A stretch of DNA of 64,000 nt. Source: an uncultured Allomuricauda sp. (lineage in GTDB: Bacteria; Bacteroidota; Bacteroidia; Flavobacteriales; Flavobacteriaceae). Within the stretch, counting starts at the first letter, position 1; each line of letters starts with the position of its first letter. The notes beneath the pieces are model-generated. The model was not told the origin of the DNA. It made no database searches and was given only the letters and a program-made list of their open reading frames with translations. Location: contig NZ_CANMUU010000001.1 in NCBI RefSeq assembly GCF_947501165.1, positions 372,001 to 436,000 on the forward strand. The letters run 5' to 3'. Made by a program: the position numbers and the translations under genes. Positions 44,625 through 54,695 of this stretch are shown here, piece by piece.

Positions 44625-45065
44625 CTATGTATTCACTTTCCATTGATAGGAATCATCTTCAAAGAGCTCCTTGCCAAAAACCGGGACCTCAGCTTTTATT
44701 TCTTCAACCGCATAGTGCAGGGCATCAAAAGCGGTTTTCCTATGCGGAGAGGAAACAAAAACAAACAGACAAATCTCGCCTACCCTCACTTTACCAATAC
44801 TATGATACATGTGAATGCAGTTGATTTCAAACTTTTCAAAAGTAGATTCCTTTATTTCATTGAACTTAAGATTGGCCATTTCTTCATAGGCAGTGTATTC
44901 AATAGCTGTCACAGTTTTACCGTCAATAAGATCAGCCCGTACTTGTCCCAAAAAAATGTCATGGGCCCCAATCTGTGTTTTTAACTGCTGTTTGGCAATG
45001 GAATCAGCAATGAAACTTGGAGGTATCGCTCCTTGATTAAAGACTTTTTCTATTCCCCTCTCCAT
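44625..45065 (-). CDS. moaE: Molybdopterin synthase catalytic subunit MoaE
   Basis: A 146-residue MoaE, which with the MoaD sulfur carrier converts cyclic pyranopterin monophosphate into molybdopterin. Family features are GAHDIFLGQVRADLIDGKTVTAIEYTAYEEMA, IHMYHSIGKVRVGEICLFVFVSSPHRKTAFDALHYAVEEIKAEVPVFGKELFED and the final SYQWKVN. Both catalytic Lys positions (the KAEVPVFGKE region) look present. The ATG at 45065 is chosen over an upstream alternative because it matches the domain. It lies directly before moaC, forming a moaEC pair. Confidence 0.93.
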   Translation of the reverse strand: MERGIEKVFNQGAIPPSFIADSIAKQQLKTQIGAHDIFLGQVRADLIDGKTVTAIEYTAYEEMANLKFNEIKESTFEKFEINCIHMYHSIGKVRVGEICLFVFVSSPHRKTAFDALHYAVEEIKAEVPVFGKELFEDDSYQWKVNT

Positions 45066-45227
45066 AATAAAGCTTTTTGCTAAGTTAGGAAACAAATGAC
45101 CTCATTGTACGGTATTTTTTCTATAGGATAACAGCTATTTTACGGTACCCAGTAAAACATGTTATTATCATTTTAACTGAATGTTACTGCATTTTGCTAA
45201 AAATGGAACTACCAACTAAATTGATTC

Positions 45228-45256
45228 ATGCTACATTTCTATTGGTTTATGCATCA
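45228..45256 (+). promoter_or_regulatory. PUL motif pair upstream of the GH5 gene
   Basis: ATGCTACA (45228-45235), 13 bases, then ATGCATCA (45249-45256): half-sites 21 bp apart, start to start. The same arrangement occurs upstream of susC and the regulator gene and, loosely, upstream of GH10. The pair ends 56 bases before the GH5 start. Confidence 0.6.
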
Positions 45257-45287
45257 AAACAACTAGTATGTGGGTATTGTTCGTACG

Positions 45288-45295
45288 TATCTTTG
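45288..45295 (+). promoter_or_regulatory. Possible -7 element of the GH5 promoter
   Basis: TATCTTTG matches TAnnTTTG. No TTTG is seen at the expected -33 position, as might be expected of an activator-dependent promoter. The leader would be very short, about 10 bases. Confidence 0.4.
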
Positions 45296-45312
45296 AGAAA
45301 AAATTGTTCCCA

Positions 45313-46488
45313 ATGCGATATTCTATGCTATTTTTCGTTTTTCTGTTTTTCTTATTTTCCTGTTGCTCTGATTCGGGAAGCATTACTATTGTACCTAACG
45401 AGAATCCGGTACAGGAACAACCAACTGAACCCAATCCAGGTGATGAAAGCGGCGCTCCGAGCGAATTTGACGACGGCACCATGAGAAATGTTTCGTCAAT
45501 TGATATTGTTTCCGAAATGAAAACCGGTTGGAATCTTGGAAATAGTTTGGATGCCGAAGGACCCGACGAAACATTCTGGGGCAATCCGGCAACCACCAAG
45601 GCCATGATTGATGAAGTAGCTGCGCGAGGGTTCAATACATTGCGGGTTCCTGTAACATGGCGTTTTCACCAAGGACCTGCTCCCGACTATATCGTAGAAC
45701 AGAGTTGGTTAGACAGAGTAGAAGAAGTGGTGAACTACGGTAGGGCTAACGATATGTATGTGATTGTTAATATACATCATGATGACCCTTGGATAATACC
45801 TACCTATGCTCAAGCCGATGAAGTGAAAGACCGACTTTCCAAGCTATGGACCCAAATTGCGGAGCGATTCAAAAACTATAGCGACTTTCTCATTTTTGAA
45901 ACCTTAAACGAACCTAGACACGAAAACACTCCTGAAGAATGGTCAGGCGGAACCGCAGAAGGAAGAGATGTAGTCAATCAATATCATCAGGTGAGTTTGG
46001 ATGCTATTAGAGCCACAGGAGGTAACAATAGCTTAAGGCAAATCATGATTTCCACCTATGCTGCAAGCACGCTTCCTTTGACGATGGATGCATTAATTAT
46101 CCCGAATGATGACCCAAGAACTATAATATCACTACATTCTTATTTTCCATTCCCATTCACGTTGGAAGGGACCGACACGACATGGGGGACCGATGATGAC
46201 AAGGCGCAACTTGAGGCCGAGATGGACCGTATAAAAGCTAAGTTCACTGATAATGGTAAAGCCGTAGTATTGGGAGAATGGGCTTCTGGAAATCAAGAAA
46301 ACCTTGATGATCGTATCGCACATGCCACATTTTACGCCGAGGCGGCGGCAGAAAGAGGTTTTGCAAGTGTTTGGTGGGACAATGGAAATAGTGGTGTTTC
46401 CAACGATGGCCTGGCTATTTTCAGCAGACAGACCCTGACTTGGCCCTTTGGAAACATAGCTGATATTATTGTCGAAGCAAACGATTAA
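45313..46488 (+). CDS. GH5 endoglucanase-like lipoprotein
   Basis: A protein of about 391 residues. The lipoprotein signal is MRYSMLFFVFLFFLFSCC (lipobox LFSC), so it should sit on the membrane, probably the cell surface. A Pro/Glu-rich linker precedes a GH5 barrel: GWNLGNSLDAEGPDETFWGNPATTKAMID, RVPVTW, NIHHDDPW, acid/base Glu200 in FETLNEPRH and nucleophile Glu322 in VVLGEWASG. The opening and spacing resemble subfamily GH5_4 (endo-beta-glucanase, xyloglucanase or lichenase). The ATG at 45313 starts the signal. Convergent with the FG-GAP gene, 11 bases apart, it marks one edge of the PUL. Confidence 0.9.
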   Translation: MRYSMLFFVFLFFLFSCCSDSGSITIVPNENPVQEQPTEPNPGDESGAPSEFDDGTMRNVSSIDIVSEMKTGWNLGNSLDAEGPDETFWGNPATTKAMIDEVAARGFNTLRVPVTWRFHQGPAPDYIVEQSWLDRVEEVVNYGRANDMYVIVNIHHDDPWIIPTYAQADEVKDRLSKLWTQIAERFKNYSDFLIFETLNEPRHENTPEEWSGGTAEGRDVVNQYHQVSLDAIRATGGNNSLRQIMISTYAASTLPLTMDALIIPNDDPRTIISLHSYFPFPFTLEGTDTTWGTDDDKAQLEAEMDRIKAKFTDNGKAVVLGEWASGNQENLDDRIAHATFYAEAAAERGFASVWWDNGNSGVSNDGLAIFSRQTLTWPFGNIADIIVEAND

Positions 46489-46499
46489 AAATCGTTACT

Positions 46500-49400
46500 T
46501 CACAATGTAATCTTATTTTTTATAGCAATGAATTCCAAGAAGTCTTTGTTCTTGGCAACTAGAATGTAAGATTTCCCGTTTACAGTGGTGATCATGGCCA
46601 AATCTTTAACATCTCCATCCATATAGAGTCCAGTTTTTTGGGGACCCACTGCTTCAAAGCTCAATTCTGGACTTCCTTTAAGAAAGAGTCCGTGACCTGC
46701 GTCTGCCCTTGGCGTTTCAACCTCAGAGGCATATAAGTTTCCTCCAAGGACAATATCTTTTGTCCCATCCAAATCAAAATCTGAAACCAAAATCTGATTC
46801 GTAGGTGCAATTTGAGCCTTTAAGGGTAAATCTCTTCGGACAAACGTATCACCTTCATTTATAAAAATGCTGCTTTTGAATGAACCTATTTGGTAGTGAA
46901 TGCTGTTCTTCAATTTCTTTTCATCATACACATCAACCAAAGTTGCCTTTGAGAAAGCGTCGTAGTTTTTGAACTTTTCCTTTATGGATGGCATTTGCTG
47001 CGAAGAGCATTCCCTTCCCCTGACTGGATATTGTTCTCCCTCATTGTAATAGCTCAAAACAATATCATTGGTGCGATTTCCATCAAAATCATTAAGGAAA
47101 ATATCAAAGGTTTCTTCTCCAGATGCTTTATACTTATAATTCTCTCCCAAATTGCCCGCAATAAGGTCTAAATCCCCGTCATTGTCAATATCATCTGCCT
47201 TTAGGCTAAACCACCAACCTCTTGTATCTTCCAATCCCAGTTCTTTAGAAACTTCCTTGAATCCCTTTCCCGCTTGATTTTTAAAAATCCGCAACTTCAT
47301 CCATTCACCCGCAATGGCAAGATCCATCCAACCATCACCATCATAGTCAAACCATTGCGCAGAGGTTACAAGACCTATCTGGTTCAAAATTGGAAGAAGG
47401 GTCTGCGAAGCATTGATAAATCTAGGAGAGCCTGTTGTACTTCTATTTTCGAGGATATAGCTAGTCGCTGGATAAGGGTAATTTCCAGGTATTAGTCTAC
47501 CGCCCACAAATAGGTCTTTATCTCCATCTTTATCAAAATCACAGGCATAGACTCTACTCCCACTTTCAAGTATAGTAGGAAGCGTATTTACACTTTTTTC
47601 GAACTGCCCGTTACCTTGATTTATGTATAGCCTATCCTGCAGCATTGGTGAATTTGGTCCAAACTCATTACCTCCACTTACTATGTAAAGATCATTATCT
47701 CCATCGTTATCGGCATCGAAGATGAGCGACCCAATATCCTCATGCATTCTATCTTGTAATAAGATTTTCAGTTTTTGTTGTTCAAAAGAACCGTCCCCTT
47801 TTTGGAAGAACATGCCTCCAGGATACTTTGATGCGGCCCCCACATAGAAGTCGTCCAAACCATCCCCATTCAAATCTCCAACGGCCAACCCTGGGCCAAA
47901 CTGAGACGTCTTATGCGGAAGTAAAATCTCATTTTTAAAGTCATCAAATGTATTCTCTTTGTGCTTGTACAACGCCAAGGTATCCGAAAAGCTTTTGAAA
48001 AATTGGTTGGCTACTTCCCGTTTTTGGGTATGCGGTTTTGCATTCTTAAAATCCAGAGTCAAGCTTTTGTTGACCTCTATTCCCGTTAGTTTCTGCATCT
48101 TTTGGTCGGGCCAAATGACTATAAGGCTATCGATGATATCATCTTCACCCAAACCAAAATGTAACCTAGGTGCTACGGAAGATTGAAAACCTCTACTCAA
48201 GGTTACTTCTTGAACCTGATGTGTGGTTTTGTGAAACAAATGGACCTTAGTCCCCAGACCTTGGCTGTTCTTTGGGTTGCCTTTAAAGCCCAGAGTAATG
48301 TGGTTGTTTAAATCGGAGCTATGATTCTCAAAAATGGAGACAACCTTATCAATGTTATTGGTCACTAATTCCAAGTCCCCATCATTATCCAAATCAGCAT
48401 AAACAGCACCGTTTGAAAAGCCTTTATCTTCGATACCCCATGCCTTATTGTTCTTTGAAAAAGTAAGGTCTCCGTTGTTCTTAAAGATGAAGTTATCAAT
48501 AGGCTCAGATGGAATTCGAAGACTTTTTACCAATAAGCTATCCTCATGTTTTTTCTCGCCTTTTAGACTTTCAAAGTAGTCTTTATTGTTAATTTCCCTA
48601 CGAGTCCCGTTCGAAACAAACAAATCCTTGAAGCCGTCATTATCAAAATCCGCCAACAAGGGGGCCCAGCTCCAATCCGTGGAAGATATTCCTGCCAATC
48701 TAGAAATGTCTTTAAATTTTGGAATGCCTTGATGACGATATCCAGTATTTAGTTGTAACGCGTTCTGCATATACTGATACTGAAAACCTACTCTTTCTAT
48801 GTTGGCAAAAAGCTCGGGGTTCATGCTGGCCATGTTCGCTTTTGACCTTCGATTGGAAGCAGCGTCCATATCCATTTGAACAATGTCCATAAAACCATCA
48901 TTGTTAAAATCGGCAATATCTGCTCCCATACCATAGAACGAGGTGTGGGAAGTCGCATTCTTGATTTCATTCTTGAATGTCCCATCCTTTTGATTAATAT
49001 ATAGGCAATCCGGGGTGCTAAAATCGTTGGAAACATATAGGTCTGTCCACCCATCTTCGTTTAAATCGGAGGCTGTGACACTTAAAGAAAGACTATATAG
49101 TTTTACTCCAGATGTCTCAGTAATCTTCGTAAATCGGTCCCCATCATTTCTATAGAGGTTATCGGTTTCCAAATCCGTCACACGATCCATCCGCATCTTG
49201 TAGTTATAACTATTGTATTCAAATGGTGTTATGGGATAGTTGGCAACATACACATCGAGGTCGCCATCATTGTCAAAATCAAAAAAGGTTGCATCAACAC
49301 TGTTACCGGCATCGTTAAGTCCATATAGGGCGGCTTGTTCTTCAAAAGTATTATCTCCCTTATTGATAAAGAGTTGGTTTTGTTTGTTTCCCGATTGACC

Positions 49401-49832
49401 TGCCACCAAACAATAAATATCCATTAATCCATCACCATTCACATCGGCCATGGTAGTACCGGTATACCACCTTTTATCGCCATCCAAACCGGCACTGACG
49501 GTAATATCCTCAAACTTTAAATTCCCTTTGTTCAGATACAACTTATTGGAAACCATGTTCCCGGTAAAAAAGAGGTCCGTTAAGCCGTCATTGTTTATGT
49601 CTCCTGCAGATATTCCGCCTCCCATATAGATGTAGGGATAGGTAAAGTAGTTCAAAGTGTCGTTTTCTTCCAACCTATTTTCAAATGTGATTCCCGATTC
49701 ATTTGGAGCAAGTTTGGAAAAAATCACTTTTTCCGATTTCTCAACGTCATTTTCTGTAATGTCTTTTTTTTGGGAATTATCTTTACATCCGATACAAACC
49801 AAAAGAAACATTACTACAAGATTTCTCCACAT
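46500..49832 (-). CDS. FG-GAP/VCBS repeat lipoprotein with ASPIC/UnbV domain
   Basis: A 1110-residue lipoprotein (MWRNLVVMFLLVCIGC, lipobox CIGC). Many FG-GAP/VCBS-type repeats with calcium-binding D-x-D-x-D-G loops (GGGISAGDINNDGLTDLFFTG; ATFFDFDNDGDLDVYVANY; PLLADFDNDGFKDLFVSNG) make two propellers. Between them, at ~residues 520-600, is an ASPIC/UnbV domain (NHITLGFKGNPKNSQGLGTKVHLF...). It lies directly downstream of susD, after a hairpin, and is probably the third gene of the SusCD operon. Its role is likely surface glycan binding or scaffolding; no hydrolase residues are evident. Confidence 0.87.
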   Translation of the reverse strand: MWRNLVVMFLLVCIGCKDNSQKKDITENDVEKSEKVIFSKLAPNESGITFENRLEENDTLNYFTYPYIYMGGGISAGDINNDGLTDLFFTGNMVSNKLYLNKGNLKFEDITVSAGLDGDKRWYTGTTMADVNGDGLMDIYCLVAGQSGNKQNQLFINKGDNTFEEQAALYGLNDAGNSVDATFFDFDNDGDLDVYVANYPITPFEYNSYNYKMRMDRVTDLETDNLYRNDGDRFTKITETSGVKLYSLSLSVTASDLNEDGWTDLYVSNDFSTPDCLYINQKDGTFKNEIKNATSHTSFYGMGADIADFNNDGFMDIVQMDMDAASNRRSKANMASMNPELFANIERVGFQYQYMQNALQLNTGYRHQGIPKFKDISRLAGISSTDWSWAPLLADFDNDGFKDLFVSNGTRREINNKDYFESLKGEKKHEDSLLVKSLRIPSEPIDNFIFKNNGDLTFSKNNKAWGIEDKGFSNGAVYADLDNDGDLELVTNNIDKVVSIFENHSSDLNNHITLGFKGNPKNSQGLGTKVHLFHKTTHQVQEVTLSRGFQSSVAPRLHFGLGEDDIIDSLIVIWPDQKMQKLTGIEVNKSLTLDFKNAKPHTQKREVANQFFKSFSDTLALYKHKENTFDDFKNEILLPHKTSQFGPGLAVGDLNGDGLDDFYVGAASKYPGGMFFQKGDGSFEQQKLKILLQDRMHEDIGSLIFDADNDGDNDLYIVSGGNEFGPNSPMLQDRLYINQGNGQFEKSVNTLPTILESGSRVYACDFDKDGDKDLFVGGRLIPGNYPYPATSYILENRSTTGSPRFINASQTLLPILNQIGLVTSAQWFDYDGDGWMDLAIAGEWMKLRIFKNQAGKGFKEVSKELGLEDTRGWWFSLKADDIDNDGDLDLIAGNLGENYKYKASGEETFDIFLNDFDGNRTNDIVLSYYNEGEQYPVRGRECSSQQMPSIKEKFKNYDAFSKATLVDVYDEKKLKNSIHYQIGSFKSSIFINEGDTFVRRDLPLKAQIAPTNQILVSDFDLDGTKDIVLGGNLYASEVETPRADAGHGLFLKGSPELSFEAVGPQKTGLYMDGDVKDLAMITTVNGKSYILVAKNKDFLEFIAIKNKITL

Positions 49833-49891
49833 ACTTTCATATTTTATCCATCATTCAACTACTTCTTTCGCCTTAAATTATTAAAAAAGCA

Positions 49892-49921
49892 AATGAGCGA
49901 AAAATAGAATTCTCGCTCATT
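49892..49921 (-). terminator. Hairpin between susD and the FG-GAP gene
   Basis: The arms AATGAGCGA and TCGCTCATT form a 9-bp stem with a 12-base loop. On the minus strand it is followed by TGCTTTTTTAATAA. It lies 27 bases after the susD stop. It may be a partial terminator or an mRNA processing point that lowers expression of the downstream gene. Confidence 0.65.
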
Positions 49922-49948
49922 AGAACCAAACTTAACTAACTCAATGCC

Positions 49949-51493
49949 CTAGTATCCCGGGTTTTGGTCCCCAGGTCCGATGGCAGTGTTACTATCAATC
50001 TCATTTTGTGGTATGGGCATGACTCGATGTACATTCGGATCATAATTTCGAACAACTCGAAGCGAGGGGTCCGGATTGTTAAAGTTGGCATCTGGAAAAA
50101 TAGAAAGCTCTTGGTCGTCCAAATTCCATCTAACCAGATCATCAAAACGTTGCTGTTCACCACTCAACTCCACAAATCTTTCGTGCACAATGGCATCAAA
50201 TATCTGTTCCGAAGTATTCACAGGAAAACCTCTGGCATCCATGGTAGCAGTCCCATATTGTGGCATTCCTGCTCTATCCCGTATCTGGTTTAAAAAATCT
50301 ATGGCCGCTTGATTGTTGCCCAGATTCATCTCAACTTCCGCTTGCATTAAAATAACGTCGGCATAGCGCATTATCCGAACATTGACTCCGCTGTTTTCAG
50401 AAACGTCCTGCTCATCATATAGTTGAGAAAACTTGTACCAAACAGGTCCTCCCACGCACCCTGGACAAGGGAATTGGAATGAATCTCCGGGACCATATGT
50501 GTTATCAGCATCAACGAGAATGGCTTGGTCCAATCTAGGGTCATCATCTTCGTATTCTGCAATCACTTTGGTTGAAGGTCTCGCGTTGGCCCATCCTGTG
50601 TAATCTTGAGAGCGAAAAGTTACCTCTGAGGTTCCAATACCTGTTTGTGCCCAACGTTCCTGCTCCGTTCCAACTTCTCCATTGTAGCCTACTTCAAACA
50701 TGGATTCATCATTATGCTCACCAGACTCACTAAAATTGTCCCGATAATTCTCCATAGGAAGCAAAGAATGGTTCGTAACATTGTTGAATGCCTGCTGGGC
50801 CTCAGAATACCTTTGTCTATGTAGATATATTTTTCCCAAAAGAGCATATGCCGCTTCTCGTGTTACTCTTCCTACCTCAGTAGTTCCTTTAGGAAAGGTC
50901 AATTGAGTGGACAATATCAAATCTTCTATCATTTGCTCATATACTGCATCTGCTGTTGCTCTGGGCTCATCATCCAAAGCGGTTTCCAACTCTAATTTCA
51001 AGGGCACCCCACCAAAACGTTTGACCAAATGGTAATAATACAAAGCCCTTAAAAAATAAGCTTGGCCCAAAGCATTGTCAATATCAGTTTGCGTAAAATC
51101 TGATGTCGCCGCATTGGTTCGCATTCTTTCTTCATTCCCTATTACAAAATTACAGGCCCCTATCCCGTTAAAACATGCGGTCCAGTATTGGGCAATGTTG
51201 TCAAGAGTGGCATTGAATTCAAATCTATTAAAGGGTGCAAAATTAGGATCTCCACTAGATACCACCTCATCGGACATTGCATCTGGGAAAATATATCCCG
51301 TGCGCTGATAAACAATTTGAAATTGATTATAACTTGCATTAACCGCAGCTTCAACTTGACTCAGTGACTCAAAGAAGATATCCGGATTCAAAGCGTTTGT
51401 ATTTTCTACGGGCACATTTTCATCACATGCCATATGCAAGAGCGCGAAGAGCATCAACATACTCTTCAAAAAATAGTTACTGATTCTTTTCAT
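49949..51493 (-). CDS. SusD/RagB family outer-membrane glycan-binding lipoprotein
   Basis: A protein of about 514 residues with lipoprotein signal MKRISNYFLKSMLMLFALLHMAC (lipidated Cys ~23). SusD features are the SQVEAAVNASYNQFQ start, TPR-like helices (ALGQAYFLRALYYYHLVKRFGGVPL; AAYALLGKIYLHRQRYSEAQQAFNNV) and the C-terminal block ADVILMQAEVEMNLGNNQAAIDFLNQIRDRAGMP...IFDAIVHERFVELSGEQQRFDDLVRW. It caps the SusC channel and captures oligosaccharides at the cell surface. It starts 20 bases after susC ends, an obligatory pair. The glycan is suggested by the neighbours (GH5, GH10, GH3). Confidence 0.95.
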   Translation of the reverse strand: MKRISNYFLKSMLMLFALLHMACDENVPVENTNALNPDIFFESLSQVEAAVNASYNQFQIVYQRTGYIFPDAMSDEVVSSGDPNFAPFNRFEFNATLDNIAQYWTACFNGIGACNFVIGNEERMRTNAATSDFTQTDIDNALGQAYFLRALYYYHLVKRFGGVPLKLELETALDDEPRATADAVYEQMIEDLILSTQLTFPKGTTEVGRVTREAAYALLGKIYLHRQRYSEAQQAFNNVTNHSLLPMENYRDNFSESGEHNDESMFEVGYNGEVGTEQERWAQTGIGTSEVTFRSQDYTGWANARPSTKVIAEYEDDDPRLDQAILVDADNTYGPGDSFQFPCPGCVGGPVWYKFSQLYDEQDVSENSGVNVRIMRYADVILMQAEVEMNLGNNQAAIDFLNQIRDRAGMPQYGTATMDARGFPVNTSEQIFDAIVHERFVELSGEQQRFDDLVRWNLDDQELSIFPDANFNNPDPSLRVVRNYDPNVHRVMPIPQNEIDSNTAIGPGDQNPGY

Positions 51494-51513
51494 CTTTCTC
51501 ACAATTAATTTAT

Positions 51514-54500
51514 TTAAAACTCCACTTGGATTCCACTTAACACCGTAATGGGTCTAGGTTGAGCACTTCGGTCAATACCCAATCCATCAACCAATCCTGC
51601 AGCATTGTAAAAGGGTGCAATCTCTGGGTCCAATCCTGTATAATTTGTAAAAGTCAATAGGTTTTGCCCTTGGACATAAAAGCGTAATTTTTTGAGTATC
51701 CCATTTCCTGATTTGTTAATCAGTTTGCTTGGGAATGTATATCCTACGGTCACGTTTCTTAATCTCAAATATGAAGCATCCTCTATATATCTTGAAGAAA
51801 TCTCATTATTTAAGTTGGAACCGAACCTAAACCTTGGAATATCGGTGATATCACCTGGGTTCTGCCAACGACGTATTATCCTTGTTCCATAGTTCAGTCC
51901 ATTATCCAAGCCTTCCAAATAGAAGATATTGCTATTAAAAGCATCTACGCCTTGAACACCATTAAAAAGTACATCAAAGTCCCAACCGTTATACTCGGCT
52001 CTAAGGTTTATGGCATACGTAAAGTCGGGGTTGGGATCTCCAATCACATCTCGATCATCCAAGCTTATCTGACCATCTCCATTAAGGTCAAGGAATCTTA
52101 CATCTCCTGGTTGAATTGGTACTGCCGAATCTGAATTATTAGGTAATTCAGCGTCTATTTGCTGCTGAGTGGAAAAGACTCCATCCGCAACCAATCCGAA
52201 AAAATGGAAAGGTGCTTCGCCCACGGCTAGCCTGTTCAATGCAGAAGCAAACGGTGGATTCAATCTAGCCCTTTCAATAGGTTCTCCAGAAGCTCCCAAG
52301 CTCTCTACCACATTTTCGGCACGGGTCAAATTGGCCCAAAAATTCCATTTAAATTTACCTTTGTAATCGTTGTAACCCAAGGTGAACTCAAAGCCTTCCA
52401 CATCTACAATACCTACATTCCTGATAACTGTGGAGCCTGTCTGGGAGTTTCCAGGAATTCCCGCTGAAGAAGGTAATTCCACTGGAATCAAAAGATCCTC
52501 ACTTCGGTTTTTGAAGTAATCCACGCTAAATTGAATTTGATCATAGAGGAAAGCCGTGCTCAGACCATAGTTCTGCTTAATTTGAGTTTCCCATCTCAAA
52601 TCAGGGTTTGCCGCATTGTTTGGACTAATACCCGGAGAGGTTTCATCATTTAAAGAAGTAGGAAGGTTCAAACCTAATGTTGGTAGAAATTGATTTACGG
52701 CATTTCCTGTTCTGTTGTTCCCTGTTTCCCCATAACTCGCTCGAAACTTCATACTATTGATTGCTTCCACATTAAACCAAGATTCGCTGGAGATATCCCA
52801 TCCAACAGCTCCCGAGAAAAACCATTGAGAAGCGTTTTCAGGTGAAAACCTAGAAGAAGTATCACGTCTTCCTGAGGCACTAACAGAATAACGATTGTCG
52901 AACTCATATCCAGCCAGGAAGAGGACAGAATTCAAATTTTCTGGGACCGAAAAAGAAGTGGCTCGCGCATTTGGTGAAAAAACCTCAGGTATTTCCGAAG
53001 AGACCTCATTATTATCTGAAATAGAAGCTGATTCAAACCGTATTTGGGTTTGTTCTAATACAGCTGAAGCGTTTATGGAATGCTTACCAAAATCCCGGTC
53101 AAAGACCAAGGTATTGGTAAAAACGGTTTGTGATAGCGTTTGTCTTACCTTATCAATAAAGTTAATGGGGTTAACAAATCTTCCCCCATCTTCTGCAAAG
53201 GCCCTTCTTTCTCTATCTTGTAGCAATAGATTGGCATTTAATCCAAACTGGGAACGAAAGGTTAAACCTTTCGCAATATTAAACTTGGCATACAAACTAC
53301 CAATAGCCGATGAAAATCGTGTCAGGTTATCTTGAGAATCTTGGATTCTGATTTGGTTTCTAGAATCGTTTAGGTCATCAGAATTTGTGCCTCCAAATAA
53401 ACCACTTTCTGCCCGCACAGGAACATATGGGGCTTGCCCTATTATATTTTGCAAGGGGTCTCTCCCTCCGTCTTGTTCAGGAGATACGGTCTCATTATAA
53501 GACAGGGAAAGCGTTTGACCCAACTCAAGCCAGTCTCCTACGTTGGCATCAGTATTTATATTAAGCGTTGTTCTTGAGAAACCTGTGTCTATAAATACAC
53601 CATCTTGGTCCAATCTTGAAAAGCCCACATTGAAACGTGCTTTTTCACTACCTCCGTTTACATTGGCACTTATGTTATAAATAGGAGCTTGTCTGAAATA
53701 TGCTTCTTGCCAATCTGTATCAATTCCATTTCCATCAAAGGTGGGGTCATTGTTCACCCTTCCAACTGGAAAGTCAGGCCCCCCGTTTTGTCCTGCCAAT
53801 GCGTTTATTTCTCTTAAGAATTGTATGTACTGTTCGGTATTCAATAAATCATATCTTCTATTAAATTCCTGAATACCCGATGATACATTTAAGGAAAATG
53901 AGGCGTTCCCAACCTTACCTTTTTTAGTTGTTATCAAAATTACCCCATTGGTACCTCTAGAGCCATAAACCGCCAACGAAGCAGCATCCTTTAGTACATC
54001 AATTTTTTCAATACTGGCCAAATCAAGACTGTTGATACTGTTTGTGAACACCCCATCCACTACAAAAAGTGGTGTGCCATCACCAAACGTATTTACCCCG
54101 CGTATCTGTACCAAAGTCTGTGACCCAGGTGAGCCTCCATTGGTAATGGTTACCCCGGCAGCTCTTCCTTGTAGTGCTTGGCCAATATCTGTTGTTGGAA
54201 ATTCGCTCAGCTCTTCTGCATCAACCACTGAAACAGGTGTATTTCGCTGGGTTCCGTAGTTAACGATTACCACTTCATCCAGACTTACCAAATCTTCAAA
54301 AAGTTCAACATTTATCTCACTTTGACCTGCATACGTAACTTCTTTCTGTTTAAATCCGATATAGGAGAAGACCAAAACATCTCCCGCATTTACTTTGTCA
54401 AGTGTATATTTTCCATCAAAATCAGTTACCACACCAATTTGGGTGCCCTTGATAATGACTGCGGCACCGGGCAGGGGGCTATCGCCAGCAACAACCTTAC

Positions 54501-54573
54501 CGGTAACCACTTGTCCAATTGCCTGACTTGTTATGACTAACAAAAGGACAAGACATAAGTTCTTTAGCTTCAT
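51514..54573 (-). CDS. SusC/RagA TonB-linked outer-membrane transporter
   Basis: A 1019-residue SusC family protein: signal peptide MKLKNLCLVLLLVITSQAIG, then a carboxypeptidase-regulatory-like domain (VTGKVVAGDSPLPGAAVIIKGTQIGVVTDFDGKY). The plug carries the family signature VVIVNYGTQRNTPVSVVDAEEL and IRGVNTFGDGTPLFVVDGV...IEKIDVLKDAASLAVYGSRGTNGVILITTKKG. A large barrel follows. It imports oligosaccharides with TonB energy. It is first in the susC-susD-FG-GAP operon. The motif pair lies 123-151 bases before its start, so the adjacent hybrid regulator likely controls it. Confidence 0.96.
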   Translation of the reverse strand: MKLKNLCLVLLLVITSQAIGQVVTGKVVAGDSPLPGAAVIIKGTQIGVVTDFDGKYTLDKVNAGDVLVFSYIGFKQKEVTYAGQSEINVELFEDLVSLDEVVIVNYGTQRNTPVSVVDAEELSEFPTTDIGQALQGRAAGVTITNGGSPGSQTLVQIRGVNTFGDGTPLFVVDGVFTNSINSLDLASIEKIDVLKDAASLAVYGSRGTNGVILITTKKGKVGNASFSLNVSSGIQEFNRRYDLLNTEQYIQFLREINALAGQNGGPDFPVGRVNNDPTFDGNGIDTDWQEAYFRQAPIYNISANVNGGSEKARFNVGFSRLDQDGVFIDTGFSRTTLNINTDANVGDWLELGQTLSLSYNETVSPEQDGGRDPLQNIIGQAPYVPVRAESGLFGGTNSDDLNDSRNQIRIQDSQDNLTRFSSAIGSLYAKFNIAKGLTFRSQFGLNANLLLQDRERRAFAEDGGRFVNPINFIDKVRQTLSQTVFTNTLVFDRDFGKHSINASAVLEQTQIRFESASISDNNEVSSEIPEVFSPNARATSFSVPENLNSVLFLAGYEFDNRYSVSASGRRDTSSRFSPENASQWFFSGAVGWDISSESWFNVEAINSMKFRASYGETGNNRTGNAVNQFLPTLGLNLPTSLNDETSPGISPNNAANPDLRWETQIKQNYGLSTAFLYDQIQFSVDYFKNRSEDLLIPVELPSSAGIPGNSQTGSTVIRNVGIVDVEGFEFTLGYNDYKGKFKWNFWANLTRAENVVESLGASGEPIERARLNPPFASALNRLAVGEAPFHFFGLVADGVFSTQQQIDAELPNNSDSAVPIQPGDVRFLDLNGDGQISLDDRDVIGDPNPDFTYAINLRAEYNGWDFDVLFNGVQGVDAFNSNIFYLEGLDNGLNYGTRIIRRWQNPGDITDIPRFRFGSNLNNEISSRYIEDASYLRLRNVTVGYTFPSKLINKSGNGILKKLRFYVQGQNLLTFTNYTGLDPEIAPFYNAAGLVDGLGIDRSAQPRPITVLSGIQVEF

Positions 54574-54695
54574 TTGTTTGATTAGTTTAGATTTAATTTC
54601 AGACCAAATGGTGACCGCGTTTTTTGTAGGAAAACAATGTGGTTAGGTCCGCTACGTGCAAGTTAATTTTACCTTCAGCTTATGGGCGCTTTATT

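Noticed and set aside
44460..44984. 174-codon open frame on the plus strand across moaC and moaE
   Set aside because: It lies antisense to two well-identified molybdenum cofactor genes. Its translation has no coherent domain or signal.
45066..45227. Molybdenum cofactor riboswitch upstream of moaE
   Set aside because: I could not draw a convincing multi-stem structure in this AT-rich stretch, and no conserved motif was recognised.
52895..53335. 146-codon plus-strand frame inside susC
   Set aside because: It is a shadow of the SusC barrel coding sequence, with no start context or family match.
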